From JADKCZ01 sp963786945 (GTDB lineage Bacteria; Myxococcota; Myxococcia; Myxococcales; Anaeromyxobacteraceae), in assembly GCA_963786945.1 (NCBI GenBank), contig CAWBAO010000003.1:558001-622000 (forward strand): a stretch of DNA of 64,000 nt, read 5' to 3'. This document shows, in pieces, positions 16,126 to 26,304 of the stretch. The position numbers were made by a program, and so were the translations under genes. Position 1 is the stretch's first letter, and each line of letters starts with the position of its first letter. The notes beneath the pieces were generated by a model. It worked only from the letters and a program-made list of their open reading frames with translations. It was not told the DNA's origin and made no database searches.

Positions 16126-19044
16126 CTAGAGGAATCCGATGTTCTTCTTCGGGGCGGGGGGCTGGCCGCCGGGGACTGCGCGCTCGCGGCCGCCGCGGGC
16201 GCGCCCCGGGGCGCCGCCACCGGGATGGCCGCCGGGCGTCCCGGCCCGGCCACCGTCCGCGCCGCCGGCATCACCATGCCGGGCGGCGGGCGGCCCGGCC
16301 CGCCCCCCAGCGCCGCCACCCGCGCCGCGGTGTCGCGGTAGGCCGGATCGACCCTGGCCACCTTCTGGAAGCACCAGAGCGCCTGCTCGCGCTCGCCCAT
16401 GGCCTCGAGGGCCGCGCCGAGCTCGTAGTGGATGGCCTTGGCGCTCTCCCTGGTCAGGTAGTCCGAGCGCAGCGCCCGGCGCAGCGGCTCGATGGCGTCG
16501 GCCGGCCGCCCCTGCGACATGCGGCAGTGCGCGATCATCGAGAGGTTGTCGATCTCCTTCTTGCGGTTGTTGCCGCGCAGGGCGGTCTCGAACTCGTTGA
16601 CGGCGTCGTCGACCAGCCCCATCTCCTTGTAGGCGATGCCCAGGTCGTAGTGGGTGTCCGAGTCCTCGGCGGTGACCGTCTCGGCCACGCCCCGCTTGAA
16701 CTGGTTGAAGACGTCCTCGACCGAGTACTGGAACTCGTCGTCGGCGCCCCCGAGGTCCGGGGCCCGGTCGAGCTCCTCCGCCAGGTCGGCGCCGAGGTCG
16801 AAGTCGGCGCCGCCCACCGCCGACGGCTCGATCAGCGTGGGGCTCTGGCGGGTGGCGCGCAGCTCGGGGGCGGGCGGGGCCGCCGGGCCGCCCGCCGGGC
16901 CGGCGGGGACCGGCGCCTCGGGGCTGGCCGGCGGTGGCGGCGCGGCTGGCGGCGGCGTGCTCCTGGCCGCCAGGCGCCGGTCCACCTCGGCGAGCCGCGC
17001 CTCCAGGACCGGGTGGCCGGGGTGGCGCTCCCGCAGCTGCAGCAGGGCGTCGCGCGCGTCGGCGAGGAGCCCCTGCTGGGCGAAGAAGTCGGCCTCCTCC
17101 AGCTCGTCGGTGAGGTCGGCCGGCGACGGCGCGTCCGGCCTGGAGGGAGCCTCCGGGGGCGTCGACGGCAGGTCGGTCGGCTCGTCGACGGCCTCGATGA
17201 GGACCGCCGGCGCCGCGCGCCTCGGCGGCTCCGCCATCGGGGCCGGCTCCGGGGCCTCCTCCGCCACCGTGGCCTCGCCCCCGCGCTCCTCCTCGACCAC
17301 CTCGTCGGAGTCGATGGTGGCCAGGGCGGTGCGCAGCAGGTCGGCGTCCGGCCCCTCCGGCTCCGGCTCGGGGGGCGCGGGCGGCGGCGGTGGCCGCGGG
17401 GAGACGGGCGGGACGATGGCCGCCCCGGCCCGGGGGGGCGCCGCGCCGGCCGCGGGAGGCGGTGCCATCGTGGCCGGCGCCCCGGGCGCCGGCCCGATGG
17501 GCTCGTCCTCGATGATCTGGTCCGCGCCGCTGGCGGCGGCCATGTCCGCCAGGACGTCGTCGTCGACCGCGGGCGGCGGCTCGTCGGACAGCTCCAGCTC
17601 GGCGGTGGTCGCCGGGACATCGCCTGGCTCCAGCTCCTCCTCCACCTCGCCGGCGCTGAGCTGGATCTCCTCGGTGGCGCCGGTGGCGACCGCCAGCTCG
17701 CCGAGGCTGGCGTGGCCGGGGTCGAGCTGGCGCAGCCGGATCAGCGACGCCCTGGCCCGATCGATCTCCCCCTTGGCGAGGGCGGCCCGGACGGCCTGCT
17801 CCGCCACCTCCACGGCCTCGGTGCGCCGCCCCGCCGCCAGGTGCAGGTCGCGGAGCTTCTCCAGGGCGACCGGGGTCTCGGGATCGATGGCGAGGACGGA
17901 GCGCAGGTGACCGGCGGCCTTCTCGGTCAACCCGTACTTCAGGTACACCTCGACCTCGGTGAGGAGCTTGGGGATGCCCTCGACGCCGACGGTCGGGGGC
18001 GGGCGGCGGCGGGGCGGCGCCACCGGCCGGGGGGAGGCGACCGCCTGGAGCGGTGGCGCCACGGCCAGCCGGGCGACCGGCGCACCCAGCGGCATGGCCG
18101 GCGGCGCGGCGCGTGGGGCCGGCGGAGGCGGGGCGGCCGGTCCGGCCTGGGTCTCGGCCAGCACCCGGGCGGCGTCGGCGTCGCCCGGCGCCAGCTCGGC
18201 GACCTTGCGCCAGGCCCCGAGCGCGTCGGCGCGCCGGCCCGCCCGCTCGTGGACGTCGGCCAGCGTCTTGAACACCTGCACCGTCTTGGTGGTCTGCCCG
18301 AGATCGCGGAAGGCCTGGGCCAGCAGGTCGAGGGTCTCGACGTCCCGCGCGTCGGCCTTGAAGCAGACCTGGAGCTTGGCGAGGGCGCGCTTGGTGTCGC
18401 CCTTGGACATGTAGATGTTGGCCAGCTCGCGCGTCAGCGCCAGGTCGTCGGGCCGCCAGCTCGACGATCCGCTCGGCGACCTTGAGGTAGTCGTCGGCCC
18501 GGTTGTGCGCCTTCAGGTAGGCCGCCGCCCTCCGGTAGTGCTCGAGCGCCGGGCCGGGCTGGTTGGCGCCCTGGTAGAGCTTGCCGAGCCGCACCACCGA
18601 CCCGATGTTCTCGGGATCGAGGTCCACCATCCGCTTCAGCGCGTCGAGGAGCCGGGCCCCGTCCCCCGCCTTCTCGTGGGCGGCGGCGACGAGCTGGAGC
18701 TGCGCCATCGCCTCGCTGAGCAGGCCGAGCTGCTGGTAGAGGGCCGCCAGCCGCTCGTTGACGCGGATGTCCTCCGGGTCGAGCTTGACCACCTGCTTGA
18801 AGACGGCCACCGACTTGAGGAAGAACCCCTGGTCCGCGTAGGTCTCGGCCACCCGCTTGAAGGCGTCGGCCGCCATCCGGTCGTCGCCCTTCTTCTGGTA
18901 GAGCTCGCCGACCTTGAGCAGGACCCGGACGTCCTTGGGATCCTCCTTGAGGATCCTGTCGTACGCCGAGATCGCCTTGTCGTAGGCCCCCTTCTGGACG
19001 AGCTTGGTGGCCTCGGCGATGATCTTGTTCTTGTCGACTGCCAT
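16126..19044 (-). CDS. Large TPR-repeat scaffold protein (two frameshifts)
   Basis: Probable scaffold for protein-protein contacts; no enzymatic motif seen. The N-terminal part (from MAVDKNKIIAEATKLVQKGA) has at least five TPR units, such as VRVLLKVGELYQKKGDDRMA and IRVNERLAALYQQLGLLSEA. After an apparent one-base insertion near 18453 the TPRs continue. A long acidic, Pro/Ala-rich disordered centre (roughly residues 340-680) follows, then a C-terminal TPR block with DTHYDLGIAYKEMGLVDDAV and AIHYELGAALEAMGEREQAL. A second shift in a C-run near 16155 restores the end KKNIGFL at the TAG at 16126. About 970 residues. It precedes the ExeA-like ATPase in one operon. No signal peptide, so cytoplasmic. 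Confidence 0.7.
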   Translation of the reverse strand: MAVDKNKIIAEATKLVQKGAYDKAISAYDRILKEDPKDVRVLLKVGELYQKKGDDRMAADAFKRVAETYADQGFFLKSVAVFKQVVKLDPEDIRVNERLAALYQQLGLLSEAMAQLQLVAAAHEKAGDGARLLDALKRMVDLDPENIGSVVRLGKLYQGANQPGPALEHYRRAAAYLKAHNRADDYLKVAERIVELAARRPGADARAGQHLHVQGRHQARPRQAPGLLQGRRAGRRDPRPAGPGLPRSRADHQDGAGVQDAGRRPRAGGPARRRARGLAQGRRAGAGRRRRRPGAGRDPGRTGRPASAGPTRRAAGHAAGCAGRPAGRGATAPGGRLPPAGGAAPPPPAPDRRRRGHPQAPHRGRGVPEVRVDREGRRSPALRPRHRSRDPGRPGEAPRPAPGGGAAHRGRGGGGAGRPGRPRQGGDRSGQGVADPAAPARPRPRQPRRAGGRHRRHRGDPAQRRRGGGGAGARRCPGDHRRAGAVRRAAARGRRRRPGGHGRRQRRGPDHRGRAHRAGARGAGHDGTASRGRRGAPPGRGGHRPARLPAATAAARAPRAGAGGAGRRPAAHRPGHHRLRRGGRGGARGRGHGGGGGPGAGPDGGAAEARGAGGPHRGRRRADRPAVDAPGGSLQAGRAVAGRPHRRAGGGRLLRPAGAPRRRARRPAAAAGAPPRPPGPGGAARRGGPAPGGQEHAAASRAATAGQPRGAGPRRPGGRPGGPARPRAARHPPEPHADRAVGGGRRRLRPRRRPGGGARPGPGPRGRRRRVPVLGRGRLQPVQAGRGRDGHRRGLGHPLRPGHRLQGDGAGRRRRQRVRDRPARQQPQEGDRQPLDDRALPHVAGAAGRRHRAAAPGAALGLPDQGERQGHPLRARRGPRGHGRARAGALVLPEGGQGRSGLPRHRGAGGGAGGRAGPPAARHGDAGGADGGRAGTPGGHPGGGAPGRARGGRERAVPGGQPPAPKKNIGFL

Positions 19045-19167
19045 CGGACCGGGTCGGCTCGCGGGGCTCGGGATCGGACCACTGGACCGCCAGGGGAGAC
19101 GACGGCTACGCCGGCGCAGACCCTGCGGGTCTTCGAAGCGTAACGGAAGCCTCGGGGTCGCGCAAGG

Positions 19168-19198
19168 CGGAATCCCCCGTCAGGACGAGGGATTTCCG
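19168..19198 (-). terminator. Hairpin terminator after accC
   Basis: Just past the accC stop, on the minus strand, is an imperfect inverted repeat: GGAATCCC-CG and CG-GGGATT-CC arms around a six-base loop (TCAGGA on plus). There is no long T run, only a short T-poor tail, so it may be a weak or Rho-assisted terminator. It separates the acc/efp operon from the TPR gene. Confidence 0.5.
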
Positions 19199-19202
19199 CG
19201 TT

Positions 19203-20576
<1,374 letters not shown>

Positions 20577-20591
20577 GGGGGGCCCCCTGGC

Positions 20592-21113
20592 CTAGCCCGG
20601 GACGATGCGGAAGAGCTTCTCGTTGAACTCCACCGGGGTGCCGTTCTGGACGTAGATCTCGGCGACGGTCCCGTCGACCTCGCACTCGATCTCGTTCATC
20701 AGCTTCATGGCCTCGACGATGCAGAGCACCTGCCCCTTCTTGACCTTCTGGCCGACGTCGGTGAACGGGGGCGAGTCGGGCGAGGGGGCGCGGTAGAAGG
20801 TGCCGACGAACGGCGAGCTGACCAGCGTGCCCGGCGCCTCGGGCGCCTTGGCCTCGGCCCGGGGGGCGGCGGGGGCAGCCGCCGGCGGGGGCCCCACCGG
20901 GGCCGCCACCGGGGCGTGGTGCACGGCCAGCGGGGCGGGCGCGCCCATGGCCACCACGGCGCCGCGGCGGATGACCACCTTCTCGGTGCCACGGCTCCAG
21001 GCGACGAGGCTGACGTCGGTCTTCTCGACCAGCGCCACCAGCTTCTTGACGTCCTCGATGGTGAAGGCCTCGGGGGCTGCCTTGACGGGCTGCTTGGTGG
21101 TCTTGCTGGCCAT
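20592..21113 (-). CDS. accB: Biotin carboxyl carrier protein of acetyl-CoA carboxylase
   Basis: Carries biotin between AccC and the carboxyltransferase. From the ATG at 21113, with AAGGAG about nine nt upstream, the protein has an N-terminal helical region (IEDVKKLVALVEKTDVS), an Ala/Pro-rich linker (about 60-95), and a biotinyl domain with the target lysine in EAMKLMNEIE (about residue 138) between SPFVGTFY and VDGTVAEIYVQNGTPVEF. 173 residues, slightly longer than E. coli AccB because of the linker. It sits between efp and accC on the same strand, the common efp-accB-accC order. Confidence 0.96.
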   Translation of the reverse strand: MASKTTKQPVKAAPEAFTIEDVKKLVALVEKTDVSLVAWSRGTEKVVIRRGAVVAMGAPAPLAVHHAPVAAPVGPPPAAAPAAPRAEAKAPEAPGTLVSSPFVGTFYRAPSPDSPPFTDVGQKVKKGQVLCIVEAMKLMNEIECEVDGTVAEIYVQNGTPVEFNEKLFRIVPG

Positions 21114-21154
21114 GGGCTCTCGCTCCTTGCGGGGGAAACCGGGGGACGGCCTGA

Positions 21155-21727
21155 CTAGCCGGTGACGCGGGTGAGGTACTCGCCGGTGCGGGTGTCGATC
21201 CGCAGGATCTCCCCCTCGTTGATGAAGAGGGGCACGTTCACCTGGTAGCCGGTCTCCAGGGTGGCCGGCTTGGTGGCGCCCGAGACCGTGTCGCCGCGGA
21301 CGCCCGGGTCGCACTTGGTCACCCGGAGGTCCATGGCGTTCGGCAGGGTGACGCCGATGGCCTTCCCGTTGAAGAACAGGATGTGGGTGGTGGTGTTGTC
21401 CTTGATGAAGTTCCTGGCGTCGCCCATCTGCTCGGCGGTCAGGAAGGTCTGCTCGTAGTTCTTGTTGTCCATGAAGTTGTAGTGGTCGCCGTCGCGGTAG
21501 AGGTACTGCATCTCCCGCTCCTCGACGTCGGGCTTGCCCACCACGTCACCGGACTTGAAGGTCCGGTCGATGGTCCGGCCGCTGATGAGGTTGCGGATCC
21601 GGGTGCGCACGAAGGCCGAGCCCTTGCCCGGCTTGACGTGCTGGAACTCCACGATCTCCCACGGGTCGCCGTCGATCTCGATCTTCAGGCCGCGGCGGAA
21701 CGCCGAGGTGTCCATGCTGTCGCCCAT
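21155..21727 (-). CDS. efp: Elongation factor P
   Basis: Ribosome-binding factor that helps make peptide bonds at consecutive prolines; the Pro-rich linkers in many proteins here would depend on it. The ATG at 21727 is preceded by GGAG with six nt spacing. Domain I carries the loop VKPGKGSAFVRTR, whose Lys (about residue 37) is the residue modified by EpmA-type enzymes. The OB-fold domains follow, with IRIDTRTGEYLTRV at the C terminus. 190 residues, normal. A second ATG at 21715 would shorten it by four. The next genes on this strand are accB and accC. I see no epmA or epmB in the window. Confidence 0.96.
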   Translation of the reverse strand: MGDSMDTSAFRRGLKIEIDGDPWEIVEFQHVKPGKGSAFVRTRIRNLISGRTIDRTFKSGDVVGKPDVEEREMQYLYRDGDHYNFMDNKNYEQTFLTAEQMGDARNFIKDNTTTHILFFNGKAIGVTLPNAMDLRVTKCDPGVRGDTVSGATKPATLETGYQVNVPLFINEGEILRIDTRTGEYLTRVTG

Positions 21728-21810
21728 CTGCTTCTCCTGCTCCTGTTGGAATCGCCGGGACCGGCGGGTCCGGCCGCCTGCGAGGCCGGTGCGCCGCCGG
21801 GGCGGTGCCC

Positions 21811-22170
21811 CTAGAGCTCCGCCAGCAGCTTCGGGGCGGTGACGCGCAACATGAAGCGCGCCTTGCCGAAGTTGCCGTCGGGCCTGAGGGCCACCACCAT
21901 GAAGTACTCGGGTGAGACGAGCCGGGCCACCACCAGCAGCCGCTCCGACTGCACCGAGAGCTCGGTCACGCCGCCGGCCTCGTGGGCCGCCGCCGCCTCG
22001 CGGGCGGCGCGGAAGAGGGTGGAGTATTCGACCAGCAGGGTCTGGAGGTCCAGCCCGACCTGCTCCTGGACCTCGCTGTCGACCTCGATGCCGTCGACGC
22101 CCATCAGGGCGCAGGCGACCGCCCCGTCGACGTTCTTGACGACCTGCTGGAGGTGCTCTCGAAAGCTCAT
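21811..22170 (-). CDS. Roadblock/LC7-domain protein, MglB-like
   Basis: Small cytoplasmic protein of the roadblock/LC7 fold, often a GTPase-activating or dimerising partner of small Ras-like GTPases such as MglA, which sets polarity of pili and motility in Myxococcus. The sequence MSFREHLQQVVKNVDGAVAC, then GVDGIEVDSE, LLVEYSTLFRAA and ELSVQSERLLVVARLV follows the alternating beta-alpha pattern of the fold. 119 residues, shorter than M. xanthus MglB (159). No MglA-like GTPase is in the window, so this may be an orphan or act with a distant GTPase. Upstream on the same strand, after 127 nt, is the pilQ-linked lipoprotein. Confidence 0.75.
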   Translation of the reverse strand: MSFREHLQQVVKNVDGAVACALMGVDGIEVDSEVQEQVGLDLQTLLVEYSTLFRAAREAAAAHEAGGVTELSVQSERLLVVARLVSPEYFMVVALRPDGNFGKARFMLRVTAPKLLAEL

Positions 22171-22297
22171 GGCTCGCCGCTCCGCGTCGTAAATCCCCGA
22201 AAAGACGAGGACCGCATCGCGAAGCGGGCCGTATGTAGCCCGCTCGCGCGCGGTCCGTCAAGGCAGCTGAGGCCCCCCGGAAGAGGGCGCCCGCCTG

Positions 22298-22942
22298 CTA
22301 CTTGCAGAGCGGGAGGCCGGTCTGGCCGTCCTGCGGGCAGTAGCCCACCACCGACTGCGCGGGATCGGTGCAGCTCCCGCCCGTCCAGCCGCCGTTCTGG
22401 ACCACCACCACCACGGAGAACGGGCCGGTCTCGATGGACGTGCCGTCGCCATAGTGGCCGGTGGCCCGGATCTCGGCCCGCAGCGTGCCGAACCCGCCCG
22501 GGATGGCGGTGAGCTGCGTCGCCACGCTCAGGGGGACCACCGGGATGGAGAGGACCTGGGCGCTCTCCGACTCGATGGTGCGCGTGGTGTAGTCGATGGT
22601 CACCTCCGGCAGCGAGATGGCGCTGGAGGTGTAGGCGATCTTGAAGCCGGTGATGAAGGCCGTGGCGGTGTTGGTCCGGCCGTCGTTGTTGCTGTTGTCG
22701 GGGCGCTGGTTGTCGACCTGGAAGGGCCAGACCAGCGTCCCCCCGGTCGGGGCCCAGCTGGGATCCACCCAGAGGTTGTCCAGCATCACCGAGTCGCAGG
22801 TGGACGGGTAGGAGCAGCTCCCGTCGTCGTTGGGCGTGGGTGGGAAGCAGGCCGCGGAGATCCGGACCGAGGCGTTGTTGTCGACGGTGCAGCCGGCGGC
22901 GGCGGCGGCCAGCAGCAGGGCGATCAGGGCACGGGCGTTCAT
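22298..22942 (-). CDS. Lipoprotein encoded just after pilQ, possible secretin partner
   Basis: Unbroken 214-residue lipoprotein. The signal peptide MNARALIALLLAAAAAGC ends in a lipobox (Cys18), with Thr at +2, compatible with outer-membrane sorting. The mature part is beta-rich with several Cys (pairs around residues 32, 43, 49 and the C-terminal SC, YC and LC) that could form disulfides. I recognise no named family. It starts 18 nt after pilQ and is the last gene of the pilM-pilQ operon. That position and the lack of a Tgl-type pilotin gene here make a secretin-assembly role reasonable, but that is inference from position only. Confidence 0.65.
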   Translation of the reverse strand: MNARALIALLLAAAAAGCTVDNNASVRISAACFPPTPNDDGSCSYPSTCDSVMLDNLWVDPSWAPTGGTLVWPFQVDNQRPDNSNNDGRTNTATAFITGFKIAYTSSAISLPEVTIDYTTRTIESESAQVLSIPVVPLSVATQLTAIPGGFGTLRAEIRATGHYGDGTSIETGPFSVVVVVQNGGWTGGSCTDPAQSVVGYCPQDGQTGLPLCK

Positions 22943-22960
22943 GGCGGGCGTCCCTCCTGG

Positions 22961-25771
22961 CTACCCGCCGTTGGCGACCGCGGTCGCCTGACGGTTGAGG
23001 ATGCGGGGGGTGATGAAGATGAGCAGCTCGGTGTTGTTGTCCGACTCGGAGTCGGTGCGGAAGAAGAAGCCGAGGATGGGGATCTTGCCGAAGAACGGCA
23101 CCGAGGCGCGGCTGTTGGAGGTCTGGCGGGTGAAGATGCCGCCGATGACGGTGGTCTCGCCGTCCTTCACCAGCACCTCGGTCTCGGCCTCGCGCTTGGA
23201 GATGGAGGGCTGGCCGTTGGCGCCGGTCAGCTGCGGGTTGGGCTGGTTGTTGGTGGCCTTGATCTTGAGGAGGATCGAGCCGTCGGCCGAGACGTGCGGC
23301 GTCACCTTCAGCTCCAGCTTGGCCTCGATGAAGGTGGTGTTCACGCCCGAGGCGCTCACCTGCGAGAAGGGGATGCTGATGCCCTGCCCGATGGTGGCCT
23401 CCTTGTTGTCGATGGTGGCCACCTTGGGCGCCGAGACGGTCTTGATCACGCCGTTGTTCTCGAGCGCGGTGAGCCGCAGGTTGAGGTTGAAGGCGCCGCC
23501 GGCCGACCCGAAGACCAGGCCGATGCCGCCGCCGGCGCCCTGGCCGATGGCGGCCGGGCAGGTTGACGGCGTACTGCGGGGAGGACGCGGTGCCGGTCGG
23601 TCGGGCCGCCGCCGGCCCCGCCGGCGCCGGTGGCGATGTTGGGGAAGGCCAGGCCGGTGGGGTTGCCGAGGGCCTGGCGACATGGAGGCGTTGCCGCCCC
23701 ACTGGACGCCGATCTGCTTGTTGAAGTTGGCGGAGGCCTCCACGATGCGGCTCTCGATCAGCACCTGCGGGATGGCGGTGTCGAGGTTGCGCACCAGCCC
23801 CTCGGCCCGGACCAGCGCCTCCTGCGTGTCCTTGACGATGAGGACGTTGGTCCGCTCGTCGGTGGAGACGGTGCCCCGCTCGGTGAGCACGTCCTTGATC
23901 CGGCCGGCCACGTCGTTGGCGCGGGCGAAGTTGACCGGGATGATCCGGACCTTGAGCGGGATGAGCGGCTTGCGCGCCTCGGCCGCCTTGGCCGCCGCCT
24001 CCTGCTCCTTGGCGATGTCCTCCAGCTTGGCCACCCGGATGATGTTCCCCATCTCCTCCTTGCCCAGCCCCTTGGAGCGGAGCACCAGGTCGAGGGCCTG
24101 GTCCCAGGGGACGTTGCGCAGCGAGACGGTCACCTTGCCGGAGACGTCGTCGGCCACCACCATGTTCTTCTTGGAGACGTCGGCGATGAGCCGGAGCAGG
24201 TTGCGGATCTCGATGTCGTGGAACTCGAGGCTGATGCGCCGGCCGGTGTAGCCCTTCTTCTGGGGCGCGCCGGAGGCGGCGTAGCCGGGCCCCTCGGCGG
24301 CGAAGCCGGCCGCGGCCGCCTCGGCGGCGGTGGCGCTGGTCCCGTCGGTGAGCTGGACCGGATCCTCGTCCCGGGTCGAGGCCGTGGCGGCCGGCTCGGC
24401 GAAGGTCCAGGTGAGCCCGTCGTCACGCTCGGCCAGGGCGTCGGCGGTGGGGCCGCGGAGGGTGGCCACGATCTTCACCTGGCCGGTGGACGGCTGGTTG
24501 AAGGAGGAGACCATCATCACCGGGCCGCCGAAGGCGCTGGTGTCGAGCGACCGCTCCAGCTTGCGCGGCAGCTCGGCCCCTTCCAGCGAGAGGACCACGG
24601 TGCGGGCGTCGGGGCGGGAGATGGCGTGCCGGGCGCTGCCCAGCACCTCGATGCGCGAGGTCCCGTTGGCGTGGCTGAACTTCACGTCGCTGATCCGCGC
24701 CCGCTTCGGCGCGGCGGCCGGGGCCGGTGCGGCCGCCGGGGCGGCGCTCGCCACCGCGACGGTGACCGGGGGCGCGACGGGCCTGCTCCGGGCCGGGGCC
24801 GCGGCGGCGGCGACCGCCGACGGCTTCGGGCTGGACGGAGCGGGCGTCGCGGCGCCCCGGGTCGTCACCGCGATGCCGCCGGCGACGCGCTTCACCTGGT
24901 AGGCCGGCAGCTCGCCGGCCACGTCGAGGACCACGCGCACCTTGTCGGTGTCGCGGCCGAAGCGGACCTGGCCGAAGGTCCCGTCCAGCTTGACCGTCCC
25001 CTTGGGCGCCCTGGCGACGCCGTGGAGATCGAGGGCGAGGCGCGACGGGTTCCTCAGCTCGATGATCTCGATGGTGCCGACGTCGCCGTCGGTGGCCAGC
25101 AGCAGCCCCTGGCCCGACCGCTTCACGCCGGTGACGGCGCTGGCGGCGCGCTTCACCGGGGCCTCGTCGGTGCGGCGGGAGACCACGTTGTCGTCGGCTG
25201 GCGCGGTCGCGGCCGGCGCGGCGGTCCGGGCGGAGGGCCCGGGCGGCGTGGCCGCGGGGGCCCTGGCCTCGTCGTCGGCCACGGCCGGGGCGGCCGCCAG
25301 CGCCGATGCCGGCCGGTTCTCGGGTGCGGGCGGCGCCGCGGCGGGGGCCGACGAGGCGCTGGCCGCCGCCTCCGGCGAGAGGACGCGGACCACCACCGCG
25401 TCGCCGCGCTCCTGCACCTCGTAGCGGCGGGCGCCGTCGAGGGCGACGATGACGCGTCCCACCGTGCTCCGCTCGTCCTTGTACTGGGCCGTGGAGACCG
25501 ACTGCACGCCCCCCTTCCCGACCTGGACCGGCGAGGCCACGCCGGTGACGTCGGCGCCGGCGAGGTCGACCACCAGGCGGGGCGGGTCCTGCAGCTTGAA
25601 GACCGTGTACGACGGGGGCCGCGACCCGCGGATGGCCAGCTCCACCGCGCCGCCCTGCTCGGCGACGTCGATGGCCTGGATGGCGTTGGCGTCGGCCGCG
25701 CGGGCCGGGGCAGCCACCGCGAGGGCGCCCCACAGCGAGAGGCCGGCAAGGCGCTTGAGGTGGTTGATCAT
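22961..25771 (-). CDS. pilQ: Type IV pilus secretin PilQ
   Basis: Outer-membrane secretin through which the pilus leaves the cell. The ATG at 25771 has GAGGAG upstream and overlaps pilP (ATGA). It has a signal peptide (about residues 1-27), two or three AMIN domains that bind peptidoglycan, a Pro/Ala linker, the STN/N0 domain (RISLEFHDIEIRNLLRLIAD, about 535-555), an N1 domain and the secretin core with VPFFGKIPILGFFFR and ELLIFITPRIL at the C terminus. About 936 residues. Between about 23560 and 23700 the frame is locally scrambled (Pro/Arg-rich), then returns; reading the other frame there gives a sensible Gly/Ala loop, so compensating indels are likely. The flanking sequence is intact. Confidence 0.93.
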   Translation of the reverse strand: MINHLKRLAGLSLWGALAVAAPARAADANAIQAIDVAEQGGAVELAIRGSRPPSYTVFKLQDPPRLVVDLAGADVTGVASPVQVGKGGVQSVSTAQYKDERSTVGRVIVALDGARRYEVQERGDAVVVRVLSPEAAASASSAPAAAPPAPENRPASALAAAPAVADDEARAPAATPPGPSARTAAPAATAPADDNVVSRRTDEAPVKRAASAVTGVKRSGQGLLLATDGDVGTIEIIELRNPSRLALDLHGVARAPKGTVKLDGTFGQVRFGRDTDKVRVVLDVAGELPAYQVKRVAGGIAVTTRGAATPAPSSPKPSAVAAAAAPARSRPVAPPVTVAVASAAPAAAPAPAAAPKRARISDVKFSHANGTSRIEVLGSARHAISRPDARTVVLSLEGAELPRKLERSLDTSAFGGPVMMVSSFNQPSTGQVKIVATLRGPTADALAERDDGLTWTFAEPAATASTRDEDPVQLTDGTSATAAEAAAAGFAAEGPGYAASGAPQKKGYTGRRISLEFHDIEIRNLLRLIADVSKKNMVVADDVSGKVTVSLRNVPWDQALDLVLRSKGLGKEEMGNIIRVAKLEDIAKEQEAAAKAAEARKPLIPLKVRIIPVNFARANDVAGRIKDVLTERGTVSTDERTNVLIVKDTQEALVRAEGLVRNLDTAIPQVLIESRIVEASANFNKQIGVQWGGNASMSPGPRQPHRPGLPQHRHRRRRGRRRPDRPAPRPPRSTPSTCPAAIGQGAGGGIGLVFGSAGGAFNLNLRLTALENNGVIKTVSAPKVATIDNKEATIGQGISIPFSQVSASGVNTTFIEAKLELKVTPHVSADGSILLKIKATNNQPNPQLTGANGQPSISKREAETEVLVKDGETTVIGGIFTRQTSNSRASVPFFGKIPILGFFFRTDSESDNNTELLIFITPRILNRQATAVANGG

Positions 25772-26304
25772 GGCGACTCCTCGAGGTTGATGACTTCCCG
25801 CTTGGGGAGGCTGAGCACGGTCTGGGTCCGGTCGCGGGTCCCGTCGGCGCGGGTGACCCACTCGGCGACGACCACTTCGCCGGTGCGGACGGCGGCGACG
25901 CTGCCGCCGTTCTTCCCGATGCAGGAGCCGCGGCGGACCGTGTAGCCGGTGCCGTTGGGCGCCTGGACCATGGCCACCGGATCTTCCAGCCCGGTGATGA
26001 CGGCCACCAGCCTGAGCTGCTCCAGCTCGTAGCGCCCGAGCGGCGTGGCGCAGCGGGTGACCAGCGCCGCGCCGCCGCCGCGGCTCTCGGCGAGGAAGCT
26101 GCGGAACGGGTCGCGCTTGCCGACCGAGGAGTAGGACCAGGTCCTCGGCCGGCTTCTTCTCGCCCTCCGCGGCCGGGGCGGCCGGCGGGGCGGCCTCGGC
26201 CGGCCGGGCGGCGGCCGGGGGTGCCGCCGGCCTGGGCTTGGGCTTGTCGCAGGCTGGCGGCCAGCGAGCAGCGCCGCGAGCGCCGTCAGTCGGAGGCGGT
26301 TCAC
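25768..26304 (-). CDS. pilP: Type IV pilus assembly lipoprotein PilP (frameshifts in the N-terminal third)
   Basis: Inner-membrane lipoprotein joining the PilNO complex to the secretin PilQ. It starts at the GTG at 26304, overlapping the pilO stop (GTGA), with a hydrophobic start VNRLRLTALAALLA. Sense then needs one indel to read the lipid-attachment Cys followed by KPKPRPAAPP and a Pro/Ala linker, and another to reach the conserved region SVGKRDPFRSFLAE. The C-terminal PilP domain (YELEQLRLVAVITGLEDPVA, then VRRGSCIGKNGG) is intact to the stop at 25768. About 178 residues, normal size. It overlaps pilQ by 4 nt. Confidence 0.85.
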   Translation of the reverse strand: MNRLRLTALAALLAGRQPATSPSPGRRHPRPPPGRPRPPRRPPRPRRARRSRPRTWSYSSVGKRDPFRSFLAESRGGGAALVTRCATPLGRYELEQLRLVAVITGLEDPVAMVQAPNGTGYTVRRGSCIGKNGGSVAAVRTGEVVVAEWVTRADGTRDRTQTVLSLPKREVINLEESP

